The translations under genes were made by a program, and so were the position numbers. 43,932 bases of DNA from Pseudomonadota bacterium (lineage in GTDB: Bacteria; Pseudomonadota; Gammaproteobacteria; Xanthomonadales; Xanthomonadaceae), in contig JAFEBW010000031.1 of assembly GCA_018242445.1 (NCBI GenBank), positions 1-43,932 on the forward strand, in the 5' to 3' direction. The stretch's first letter is position 1. Each line of letters starts with the position of its first letter. Shown here piece by piece: positions 10,137-19,854 of the stretch. The notes under the pieces were generated by a model that was not told the origin of the DNA, ran no database searches, and worked only from the letters and a program-made list of their open reading frames with translations.

Positions 10137-10799
10137 TCAGTTCTTCAGCGGATGCACCTGCGCCGCCGGCGTCGCCTCGCCGACCACGTCCACGCCCTTG
10201 GGTGGGGTGAAGGCGAAGGTGCCCTTGGCGAAGGCAGGATTGCGCCGCCAGCCGGAGAAATCGATCTGCGTGCGCTGGCCGAGGTTGTCGGTGAGGATCA
10301 TCGTGCGCAGGTCGTTGCCGTCGAAGCCGAGCATGGCCATCTTGAAATCGCCATCCTCGCCCTTGTGCTTGGGCGCCAGGCTCAACCATTTCAAACCATC
10401 GCGCGAACCACCGTCGGCCAGCAGGTAACGCCGATCCAGTTCGGTCGGATCGATCAGGATGTACAGCGGGCTCTGCGCCTCCTGCCCGCTTTGATCCTTC
10501 ACCGTGACCTGTTCGAGATCGGGATCGTAGATCCAGACGTGATCGCCGTCGGCAACGATCAGTTGCGGATTGGGCTTGAGGTATTCCCAGCGGAACTGTC
10601 GCGGTGCCGACAGCGCCACGGTGCCGGTGGAATCTTCCTTGAGCTGGCCGCGGGCGGTGAATACCTTCTGCTCGAAGCGGCCGTCCAGCCCCTTGATGCC
10701 CTGCGTGTAGCGGGCGAAATCCTCGCGCGGGCCGGCGTGGGCGGCGAGCGCGAGCGAAAGAGCCAAGAGGCCGAGAAAGTGGCGGATGCGGAGGGTCAT
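10137..10799 (-). CDS. lolA: Outer-membrane lipoprotein carrier protein LolA
   Basis: This encodes 220 residues. The signal peptide at 1-22 (cleavage near AHA/GPREDF) directs it to the periplasm, where LolA ferries lipoproteins from LolCDE to LolB. Family sequences include DGRFEQKVFTARGQ, PRQFRWEY, GDHVWIYDPDLEQVTV and NDLRTMILTDNLGQRTQI, spanning the open beta-barrel fold. The start at 10799 places the hydrophobic signal correctly; an in-frame extension to 11018 would read through intergenic repeats and is rejected. The gene lies between ftsK and rarA, as in other gammaproteobacteria, although a 422-base repeat-filled gap separates it from ftsK. Confidence 0.95.
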   Translation of the reverse strand: MTLRIRHFLGLLALSLALAAHAGPREDFARYTQGIKGLDGRFEQKVFTARGQLKEDSTGTVALSAPRQFRWEYLKPNPQLIVADGDHVWIYDPDLEQVTVKDQSGQEAQSPLYILIDPTELDRRYLLADGGSRDGLKWLSLAPKHKGEDGDFKMAMLGFDGNDLRTMILTDNLGQRTQIDFSGWRRNPAFAKGTFAFTPPKGVDVVGEATPAAQVHPLKN

Positions 10800-11221
10800 G
10801 TTGGGCTGATGAGCTGCATTGAGGATGGGTATTGTCGGGGAATTGCGCTGAACCAACCCCCTCCCAACCGTCCGGCCCTGCCGGGCGTTCTTCGGCGCGC
10901 GAACTGCCACTGGCAGTTCGCAAGCACGCCCCACCCCCCCCTGCGCTACGCGCAAGGGGAGGAGCAGTGCTCGGGACATTCTTCGGCGAATGAACTGCCA
11001 CTGGCAATTCACCAACACACAGGATCACTTCATTCCCTCATCCGCCCTGCGGGCACCTTGACTCGCACCATCCGTGGCGCTCGCCCTTCGGGCCAGCTTC
11101 GCTGTTCGCATGCGCATCCTGCGCATGCAGTCCCCAGAGGGGGAAGGAACTAGATGCCTCTCCCTCCGGGAGAGGCCGACGTGCCGCAGGCACGGCGGGT
11201 GAGGGAATGGTTTGCCAGCCC
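10800..11221. repeat. Cluster of palindromic intergenic repeats between ftsK and lolA
   Basis: This gap has no gene but several hairpins. A perfect 11-bp-arm palindrome GCGAACTGCCA-c-TGGCAGTTCGC fills 10899-10921, and a diverged copy lies at 10992-11010, about 91 bases on; each is preceded by TTCTTCGGCG. Further hairpins are GCATGCGCA/TGCGCATGC at 11108-11128 and GCCTCTCCC/GGGAGAGGC at 11156-11176. The sequence CTCATCCGCCCTGCGGGCAC at 11037-11056 recurs in diverged form near 17519. Confidence 0.7.
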
Positions 11222-13573
<2,352 letters not shown>

Positions 13574-13813
13574 GCGCCTGATCGGCCTGACAGAACTTGC
13601 GTCAAGACTATCGCCTTACCGGCTGAAAATAAAGGGAAACATTTTGCAATAATCGTACTGCGAAGCATGCTGCCCGGCAACGTCGCGCAGCACGTCAGTT
13701 TACCGGAGATCGCGCCGCGGCATCGCGGCTGGATCCTTGTCCGGCGTTCGCCGCTTGGCATGGCGCATGCACCAAACCTACACTCGAACGATCGCCCGTC
13801 CGAGCGCACGCCG
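13574..13813. promoter_or_regulatory. Divergent intergenic region ftsK / Ser-Thr kinase
   Basis: This 240-base gap must hold promoters for both directions. A markedly AT-rich patch at about 13618-13660 stands out in the GC-rich surroundings and is the likeliest promoter zone. I cannot place -10 and -35 elements with confidence. Confidence 0.4.
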
Positions 13814-16237
13814 ATGAATCCACCCGACCCGCGCATCAGCCTGCCCGAACAGCCCACGGTGCTGGATGTCGCCGCAGTCGCCGACGGCGGCGGGCAGGCG
13901 CTCGAATCAGGCCAGCGCGTGGGCCCGTACCGGATCGAGCGCCTGCTCGGCATGGGCGGCATGGGCGCGGTGTATCTCGCCGAGCAGATCGAACCCATCC
14001 AGCGCCAGGTTGCGCTGAAATTGATCCGCGGGCAGCTGCGCGGCGGTCTTGCCGAAGCCTACTTCCTCGTCGAGCGGCAGGCGCTGGCGCGGATGGATCA
14101 CCCGGCCATCGCCAAGGTGTACGACGCCGGTTCCACGCCGCAGGGGCATTTGTTCTTCGCGATGGAATGGGTCGATGGCCAAGCCCTCACCGCCTGGTGC
14201 GACGAACATGCCCTGGGCCTGCGCGAACGCATCGAACTGTTCGTGCGCGTGTGCAAGGGCGTGCAGCATGCGCACCAGAAGGGCGTGATCCATCGCGATC
14301 TCAAGCCCGGCAACATCCTCGTCGCGCAGGTCGATGGCCAGCCGATGCCGAAGATCATCGACTTCGGCGTGGCCACCGGCACCGATTCCAGCCAAGGTTC
14401 TACCTCGGTGGCGCAGAGCGTGGGCACGCGCGGCTACATGAGCCCGGAACAGATGGCCGGACGCCCCGGCGAGGTGGACATCCGCAGCGACGTGTACGCG
14501 CTGGGCGTCATCGCGTTCGAGCTGTTCGCGCCACGCGAGCGCCTCGCCGCGACCGTTGCCGCCGGCCTGGTCAGCGAAAACCTGCACGCCGTGTTGCTCG
14601 ACTCGCTGCACGGGCGCGCACCCGTCCATGCCGCGATCGCCGCGTGCATGGACGCCACCCCCGTTCCGCTGCGCTGGGTCGTCGCGCGCGCCATCGCGCC
14701 GGCGAAGGCCGACCGCTACGATTCGGCGCAGAAGCTCGCCGACGACCTCGACAACTTTCTCGGCAGCTACCCGGTGGAAGCCGCGCCCGCCACGCGCGGC
14801 TACCGGTTGCGCTGCTTCGCCCGGCGCAATCGCCTCATCCTCGTCGCCGGCACGGTGGCCGCTCTCGCGCTGATGCTCGGCACCACCGCGGCGGTGCTGG
14901 GCATGCTGCGTGCGCGCAACGAGGCCGCGCGGGCGAATCTGGAAGCAGTCAAGGCGCACGAGACCACCACCTTCCTCACCGACGTGCTCTCCGGGGTGGA
15001 TCCGAACAAGGCGCGTTATCTCGACAAGAGCCTGCTGCATCTGGTGCTCGATCGCGCCGCCGATCGCGCCACCCGCCAACTGCAAGGCCAGCCCGACGTG
15101 CTGGCCACCATCGAGGACGCCATCGGCAAGAGCTACCGGAGCCTGGGCGAATACGCCACGGCGCTCGCCCACGCGCAAAAAGCCTACGCGGCAGCACGCA
15201 TCAGCCCCGGCCCCGAGGCCCTGCAAACCTTGCAGATCCAGCGCAATCTGGCGTTGTACCTGGCCAACTCCAATCATTTCAAGGAATCCGAAGCGATGCT
15301 GCGCGACAACCTCGCCGCGCTCACGCGCACGCGCGGCGCGAACGACCCGGAAACCTTGTCCACCGGCGTGCAACTGGCGCAGACGCTGGCGAACGTCGGC
15401 GAACTGGCCGAGGCAAACCGTGGACTCGAAGCGCTGCTGCCGACGATCGCGCGGGTCGCCGGCCACGACAGCACCCTGCAGATCGACGCATTGAACCAGC
15501 ACGCCGTCATCCTGACCTCGCTCGGTCGCTACGAGCAGGCCGAACCGATCTTCCGCGACGTGATCGAGCGCGAGACGCACAAATATGGCGCGGAGGGCAC
15601 GCAAACCCTCGACACCATGAACGACTTCGCGATCATGTACCTGCAATCGCACCGGTACGCACAGGGCGAGGCGATCTTGCGCAAGCTGCTGACCATCGAC
15701 GAGAAGCTCTACGGCCCCAGTCACGGGGCGACGATCAACATCGTCGGCAACCTCGCCGGCGCGCTGCGCCAGCAAGGCACGCCGGAGAAAATCGCCGAAT
15801 CCGGCCCGTTCTACGAGCGCGCCTACGAAGCCACGCGCAAGCTCTACGGCGATCACCACGTCAACACCATCATCGCCACCGGCAACTACGGCAACTACCT
15901 GCTGCAGATCGGGCAGGCGGAACAGGCGATCGCCCTGGAGCGCACCGCGCTGCAAGGCTCGCTGGCGCTGTTCGGCGCCAACGACGAGATCACCGGCGAG
16001 ATGGAGTTCCAGCTCGGCAATGCGCTGGCGGGCGCCAAGCGTTACGCCGAAGCGATCCCCCACTACCTCACCGCGATCGCCGAGCGCCAGCACGACCTCG
16101 GCGCCGACCACTGGCGCATGGGCGGTTACATCGATCCCTTGATCGCAGCCTACAAGGCCACGGGCAAGACCGCGGATGCGGAAAAATGGGAAGCTGCGAA
16201 GGCCGCGCTCAAGCCCAAGCCGGCGGGAGAGGGGTGA
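13814..16237 (+). CDS. Membrane Ser/Thr protein kinase with TPR-like C-terminal half
   Basis: This encodes 807 residues. The N-terminal kinase domain (about 37-315) is Hanks-type and complete: GMGGMGAVY glycine loop at 47-53, catalytic Lys69 (VALKL), HRDLKPGN with Asp162, and DFG at 183-185, then GTRGYMSPEQ. A single transmembrane helix at about 338-364 (LILVAGTVAALALMLG) follows. The C-terminal 440 residues are tetratricopeptide-like repeats (for example LGRYEQAEPIFRDVIE, RYAQGEAILRKLL, GQAEQAIALERTAL). The layout puts the kinase in the cytoplasm and the repeats in the periplasm, a common arrangement in Xanthomonadales and Acidobacteria. Substrates are unknown. The ATG at 13814 is chosen because the kinase begins soon after; the frame is open far upstream antisense to ftsK, but that is composition. 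Confidence 0.92.
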   Translation: MNPPDPRISLPEQPTVLDVAAVADGGGQALESGQRVGPYRIERLLGMGGMGAVYLAEQIEPIQRQVALKLIRGQLRGGLAEAYFLVERQALARMDHPAIAKVYDAGSTPQGHLFFAMEWVDGQALTAWCDEHALGLRERIELFVRVCKGVQHAHQKGVIHRDLKPGNILVAQVDGQPMPKIIDFGVATGTDSSQGSTSVAQSVGTRGYMSPEQMAGRPGEVDIRSDVYALGVIAFELFAPRERLAATVAAGLVSENLHAVLLDSLHGRAPVHAAIAACMDATPVPLRWVVARAIAPAKADRYDSAQKLADDLDNFLGSYPVEAAPATRGYRLRCFARRNRLILVAGTVAALALMLGTTAAVLGMLRARNEAARANLEAVKAHETTTFLTDVLSGVDPNKARYLDKSLLHLVLDRAADRATRQLQGQPDVLATIEDAIGKSYRSLGEYATALAHAQKAYAAARISPGPEALQTLQIQRNLALYLANSNHFKESEAMLRDNLAALTRTRGANDPETLSTGVQLAQTLANVGELAEANRGLEALLPTIARVAGHDSTLQIDALNQHAVILTSLGRYEQAEPIFRDVIERETHKYGAEGTQTLDTMNDFAIMYLQSHRYAQGEAILRKLLTIDEKLYGPSHGATINIVGNLAGALRQQGTPEKIAESGPFYERAYEATRKLYGDHHVNTIIATGNYGNYLLQIGQAEQAIALERTALQGSLALFGANDEITGEMEFQLGNALAGAKRYAEAIPHYLTAIAERQHDLGADHWRMGGYIDPLIAAYKATGKTADAEKWEAAKAALKPKPAGEG

Positions 16238-16500
16238 AGGGCGAATTCCCCCCTACCGACTTCCCTTGCCGCGCAAGCGGCAGACCGGCGACCACGCCCT
16301 CCCTTGCGTCGCAAGTAGCAGGCCACCGACCACGCCCTCCCTTGCGCGCAGCGCAGGGGATGGTTGGGGATGGGTGCTTTGCATGAGCTGGAACCCCCTC
16401 CCAGCCTCCCCCTGCTTCGCAAGGGGAGGGGCAGATCGCCGCTTGAACGAACGGCTCTGCGATGCGACGAACGGCTTGCATCAACGGATGAAACGCGCCA
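16238..16500. repeat. Intergenic GC-rich repeat cluster
   Basis: No gene. The 20-mer CGACCACGCCCTCCCTTGCG occurs at 16289-16308 and 16327-16346, a 38-base tandem spacing, with a diverged third unit just before. A G-rich block near 16358-16372 and the CCTCCC...GGGGAGG hairpin-like stretch at about 16400-16435 follow. It separates the kinase gene from the convergent metallopeptidase and may serve as a bidirectional terminator. Confidence 0.6.
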
Positions 16501-17421
16501 TCACATCGTCGCCAGTGCGAACTCCACCGCCGCCCTCGCCGCCGCCACCTGCGCGGCGATGCACTGCTCGGGCGTGGCGCGCGGGCTGTCCGGGTACACC
16601 TCGGTGGTGGTGCGATAGCGCGCGGCGGTGATGCCGGCGCACAGGCCCCACTGCGCGCACGGGTACTCGATCACGCCCGGCGCAACCACCGGCGAGCCGA
16701 TGATCGTGCCGTCCGGATCGGCGGGCGCGATGTGGGCCACCTTTGACACCGCCGCGATCACCGCCTGCTGGAATGCCGGCTCGGGCGCATCCTGATCGGC
16801 GCACAGATAAAAACCATCGGGAATGGTACCGGGCTCGAAGGGTTTGCCATCGCGCGCCGCCAGCGCACGCCGGAACTCGGTTTCGTCCGTATCGGTAGTC
16901 TCGTGCAGGTCGATGTGCATCAGCACCTGTTCGCGCAGAGGCGCGACGAAATGCAGCAATGCGGCGGATTCCGGCGCGGGGCTAGCGGCGATGAAGTTGC
17001 GGTTGGGATCCAGCGCCAGCGGGTTCCAGCGCTGCACGCGCTCCCACGCCCACGGGCTGACGCAGGGCACCACGAGGAGGTTGGCACGCTCGCGCCATGT
17101 GTGCGCATGCAACTGGGCGAAACGCAATGCGCCGAGCACGCCGCTGGTCTCGTAGCCATGCACGCCGCCGGTGACCAGCATCGTCGGCAATGCCGGGCTC
17201 CAGCCACGGCTGCGCAGCGCCAGCAAGGGGTAGCTGTCGGGTGTGTAATCGAGCCGGCCGTATTCGACGACTTCCCAATCCGCGCGCAATTGCTCGACGG
17301 GCGCGAGCACGTCGGCGGCGTGGCTGCGCTGGCGCTGCTGGCGCGCCAGCCATGCGGCGCGTTCTGCATCGCCCCACGCCTGGCCGGGGGTTCCGATCGG
17401 GTAGCTGCCCTGCCCTGTCAT
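16501..17421 (-). CDS. M14-family zinc metallopeptidase / succinylglutamate desuccinylase-like
   Basis: This encodes 306 residues. The domain shows the M14 zinc site: His88 and Glu91 in GGVHGYE, and His173 in HIDLHE, with a likely catalytic Glu274 in TTEVYPD. PNRNF at 139-143 fits the substrate carboxylate-binding Asn-Arg pair. The family cleaves C-terminal amino acids or N-acyl groups; the exact substrate cannot be read. No signal peptide is present, so it acts in the cytoplasm. The ATG at 17421 (MTGQGSYPIGTPG) matches family N-termini. The frame continues to 17709 through intergenic repeats and that extension is rejected. It lies downstream of the FHA-GGDEF gene on the same strand, 272 bases away, across a repeat cluster. 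Confidence 0.85.
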   Translation of the reverse strand: MTGQGSYPIGTPGQAWGDAERAAWLARQQRQRSHAADVLAPVEQLRADWEVVEYGRLDYTPDSYPLLALRSRGWSPALPTMLVTGGVHGYETSGVLGALRFAQLHAHTWRERANLLVVPCVSPWAWERVQRWNPLALDPNRNFIAASPAPESAALLHFVAPLREQVLMHIDLHETTDTDETEFRRALAARDGKPFEPGTIPDGFYLCADQDAPEPAFQQAVIAAVSKVAHIAPADPDGTIIGSPVVAPGVIEYPCAQWGLCAGITAARYRTTTEVYPDSPRATPEQCIAAQVAAARAAVEFALATM

Positions 17422-17693
17422 CGTTGCATCATCCTGTGCCGGACCCTGGAGGGTAGCATCCAGCAAAGGGTGGCTGGCATGCATGATGCCGGCATGCGTT
17501 TGCTGTCGAAGGCCTTCCCTCATCCGCCCCCGGATCAAGTCCGGGGCAGGCTCTGCGGGCACCTCGCTTCGCGCCCCGGCCTCCGCGCCAGCGCGGAGGC
17601 ATTCGATGTTGCGCGAACCAGTAGTTCGCAAACGCAACATCTCATCCCGGAGGGAGAAGGAAAAAGCATGCATTCCCGCTCCCCGCTCCCCGT
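17422..17693. repeat. Intergenic palindromic repeats between FHA-GGDEF and M14 genes
   Basis: No gene. Hairpins include CCCCGGA/TCCGGGG around 17527-17545, a nearly loop-free GCCTCCGCGC/GCGCGGAGGC at about 17579-17600, and GCGAAC/GTTCGC at about 17614-17630. The arms of the last resemble the 10899 palindrome. A CCCGCTCCCCGCTCCCCG run at 17675-17692 reaches the stop codon of the upstream gene. Confidence 0.6.
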
Positions 17694-18590
17694 TCACCCC
17701 GCCACGCACACGCGGTTGCGGCCTTCCTGCTTGGCGCGGTAGAGCTGGTCGTCGGCGTGCTTGAACAGGCTGCTGCGGTTGGCGATATCCGCGCTGGTCT
17801 GGGCGATGCCGATGCTGACGGTGATCGTCAACACCTGCCCGGAGGTTTCCACCGGGGTGGCCGCCACCGCCGCGCGCAGGGTCTCGGCCAAGGCCGTGGC
17901 GGCGTGCAGGTCTGAACCCGGCAAGGCGATCGCGAACTCCTCACCGCCGAGGCGGCCGATCGGCAGGCCCGCCGGCGTGCGCTCGCGCACCACCCGCGCG
18001 ACCATGCCCAGCACGTGGTCGCCGGCCAGATGGCCGTGCTGGTCGTTGATTCGCTTGAAGTGATCCAGGTCGAGCATCAGCAGGCTCAGCGGCGCGATGC
18101 CGGCGGTCTTGCCCAGTTCCTCGTCGAGCACCGCGCAGAAATGCCGACGGTTGTGGAAGCCGGTGAGGCTGTCGTAGATCGCCAGGTCGATCAGCTCGGA
18201 GTGGTAGCTGGCCTCCAGGCTGGTGCCGAGGAAGAATTTGATGGCGTTGCCGCCGACCGAGATCTGGTCGCCATCGCGCAGTTGCGCGCGGTGAACCATC
18301 TGGCCGTTGAGGTAGGTGTGGTTGGTCGAGCCCAGATCCTCGATCCAGTAGGCATCGGCTTCGCGCCAGATGCGGCAGTGGTTGCGCGAGACGCCGGGCT
18401 GCTGGATGGAGATGCCGCAATCGGCCGCGCGCCCGACCAGCACCGGCTGCTCGCCCAGCTCGACCTGCAGGCCCAGCAGCAGGCCGCTGACCACCACCAG
18501 CCGCGGTCGCGCGACACCGCCCAGCGGCCGGGTCGCCTCGACCACGGTGTGGCGTTCGGTGTTGCTGGTGGGGTCATCCTTCGATTGCAC
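17694..18590 (-). CDS. FHA-GGDEF diguanylate cyclase
   Basis: This encodes 298 residues with a GTG start at 18590, supported by GAAGGA seven bases upstream. An FHA domain at about 30-118 has the expected VGR, SRNH and GSTNHTYLNG positions and should bind phosphothreonine peptides. A GGDEF domain follows, with LDHFKRINDQHGH and intact GGEEF at 215-219. No RxxD inhibitory site precedes the signature. The combination suggests that cyclic di-GMP production is steered by Ser/Thr phosphorylation. A membrane Ser/Thr kinase is encoded only 1.5 kb away, so it is a natural candidate partner, but this is inference. No membrane segment is seen. Confidence 0.9.
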   Translation of the reverse strand: MQSKDDPTSNTERHTVVEATRPLGGVARPRLVVVSGLLLGLQVELGEQPVLVGRAADCGISIQQPGVSRNHCRIWREADAYWIEDLGSTNHTYLNGQMVHRAQLRDGDQISVGGNAIKFFLGTSLEASYHSELIDLAIYDSLTGFHNRRHFCAVLDEELGKTAGIAPLSLLMLDLDHFKRINDQHGHLAGDHVLGMVARVVRERTPAGLPIGRLGGEEFAIALPGSDLHAATALAETLRAAVAATPVETSGQVLTITVSIGIAQTSADIANRSSLFKHADDQLYRAKQEGRNRVCVAG

Positions 18591-18616
18591 GGCCCATCCT
18601 TCGCGCAGTCTGCGAA

Positions 18617-18645
18617 CGATTGTAGCCCAGCCGGCGCGTTGCCAG
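18617..18645 (-). promoter_or_regulatory. Possible promoter of FHA-GGDEF gene
   Basis: A good -10 element TACAAT lies at 18624-18619 on the minus strand, about 28 bases before the GTG start. A -35 match is poor (CTGGCA with only 15 bases spacing), so activation by another factor is possible. Confidence 0.4.
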
Positions 18646-18671
18646 CGCCGCCGCGGGAGCGGATGGCTCGC

Positions 18672-19724
18672 TCAGGCACCCAGCGTGGCGCAGTCGATCA
18701 CGAAGCGGTATTTCACGTCGCTCACGAGCATGCGCTCGTAGGCGGCATCGATGGCCTGGGCGGCGATGATCTCGATATCGGCCACGATGCCGTGCTGCGC
18801 GCAGAAATCCAGCATCTGCTGGGTTTCGGGTATGCCGCCGATCAGGGATCCGGCGATGGCCTTGCGCCCGAACACCAGGCCCATCACGTTGGGGCTGGGG
18901 TGCGGCGAGGCCGGCGCGCCCACCAGACACATCGTGGCATCGCGCTTGAGCAGGGCGATGTATCCATCCAGCGCATGCGGCGCGGCCACGGTGTTGAGGA
19001 TGAAATCGAAGCTGCCGGCGTGCGCCTGCAACTGCGCGGCATCGCGCGAATTCACGACCTCATCGGCACCCAGCCGATGCGCCTCGGCGCGCTTGGATTC
19101 GCTGGTGGTGAACGCCACCACGTGCGCGCCCATCGCATGGGCGATCTTGACGCCCATGTGCCCCAGCCCGCCGATGCCGACGATGCCGACCTTCTTGCCC
19201 GGCCCGGCGCCCCAATGCCGCAGCGGGGAATAGGTGGTGATGCCCGCGCACAGCAGCGGCGCGACGGCCGCCAGTTGCGCCTGCGGATGGCGTACCTGCA
19301 ACACGAAACGCTGATCGACCACGATGCGCTGCGAGTAGCCGCCCAGGGTGTGCCCCGGGGCATCGGCCGTCGGGAAATTGTAGGTGCCGGTAAACCCGTG
19401 CTCGCAGTACTGCTCCAGCCCTTCGTCGCAGGAGGCGCACCGCCTGCAGCTATCCACCAGACAGCCCACGCCCACCGTATCGCCCGCCTTGAACCCGGCG
19501 ACATCCGCACCCACCGCACTGACATGCCCGACGATCTCATGCCCCGGCACGCACGGGTACAAGGTGCCCGGCCATTCGCTGCGCACCGTGTGCAAATCCG
19601 AATGGCACACGCCGCAATAAGCGATGTCGATCTGCACATCCTGCGGCCCCGGCGCGCGGCGCTGGATGTCGATGGCAACGAGGGCTTGGTCGGCCGCGTG
19701 GGCACCGAAGGCATGGGTCGTCAT
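18672..19724 (-). CDS. Zinc-dependent NAD(P) alcohol dehydrogenase (YahK/CAD-like)
   Basis: This encodes 350 residues of the medium-chain dehydrogenase superfamily, reducing aldehydes to alcohols or the reverse. Catalytic zinc ligands are Cys37 (CGVCHSD), His62-Glu63 (GHEIVG) and a Cys in PLLCAGITTY. Structural zinc ligands Cys93, 96, 99 and 107 lie in SCRRCASCDEGLEQYC. The nucleotide-binding loop is GIGGLGHMGVK. TYNFPTADAPGHTLGGYS and the overall pattern match the YahK/cinnamyl alcohol dehydrogenase group, usually NADPH-dependent. The ATG at 19724 gives the family length; the ribosome binding site is weak. It lies 130 bases after recG on the same strand, but functional linkage is not evident. 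Confidence 0.93.
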   Translation of the reverse strand: MTTHAFGAHAADQALVAIDIQRRAPGPQDVQIDIAYCGVCHSDLHTVRSEWPGTLYPCVPGHEIVGHVSAVGADVAGFKAGDTVGVGCLVDSCRRCASCDEGLEQYCEHGFTGTYNFPTADAPGHTLGGYSQRIVVDQRFVLQVRHPQAQLAAVAPLLCAGITTYSPLRHWGAGPGKKVGIVGIGGLGHMGVKIAHAMGAHVVAFTTSESKRAEAHRLGADEVVNSRDAAQLQAHAGSFDFILNTVAAPHALDGYIALLKRDATMCLVGAPASPHPSPNVMGLVFGRKAIAGSLIGGIPETQQMLDFCAQHGIVADIEIIAAQAIDAAYERMLVSDVKYRFVIDCATLGA

Positions 19725-19854
19725 CGCAGCACCGCATGACAGGAAAGGAGCACGCACGATACGCCGGTTCTCCGGCCGATTCAGCATCCGGGATTGGGTT
19801 GCATGCCTTTCACGCAAGGCGAGGCCATGCGCTCCGGATGCGGTGGATTGCGGC

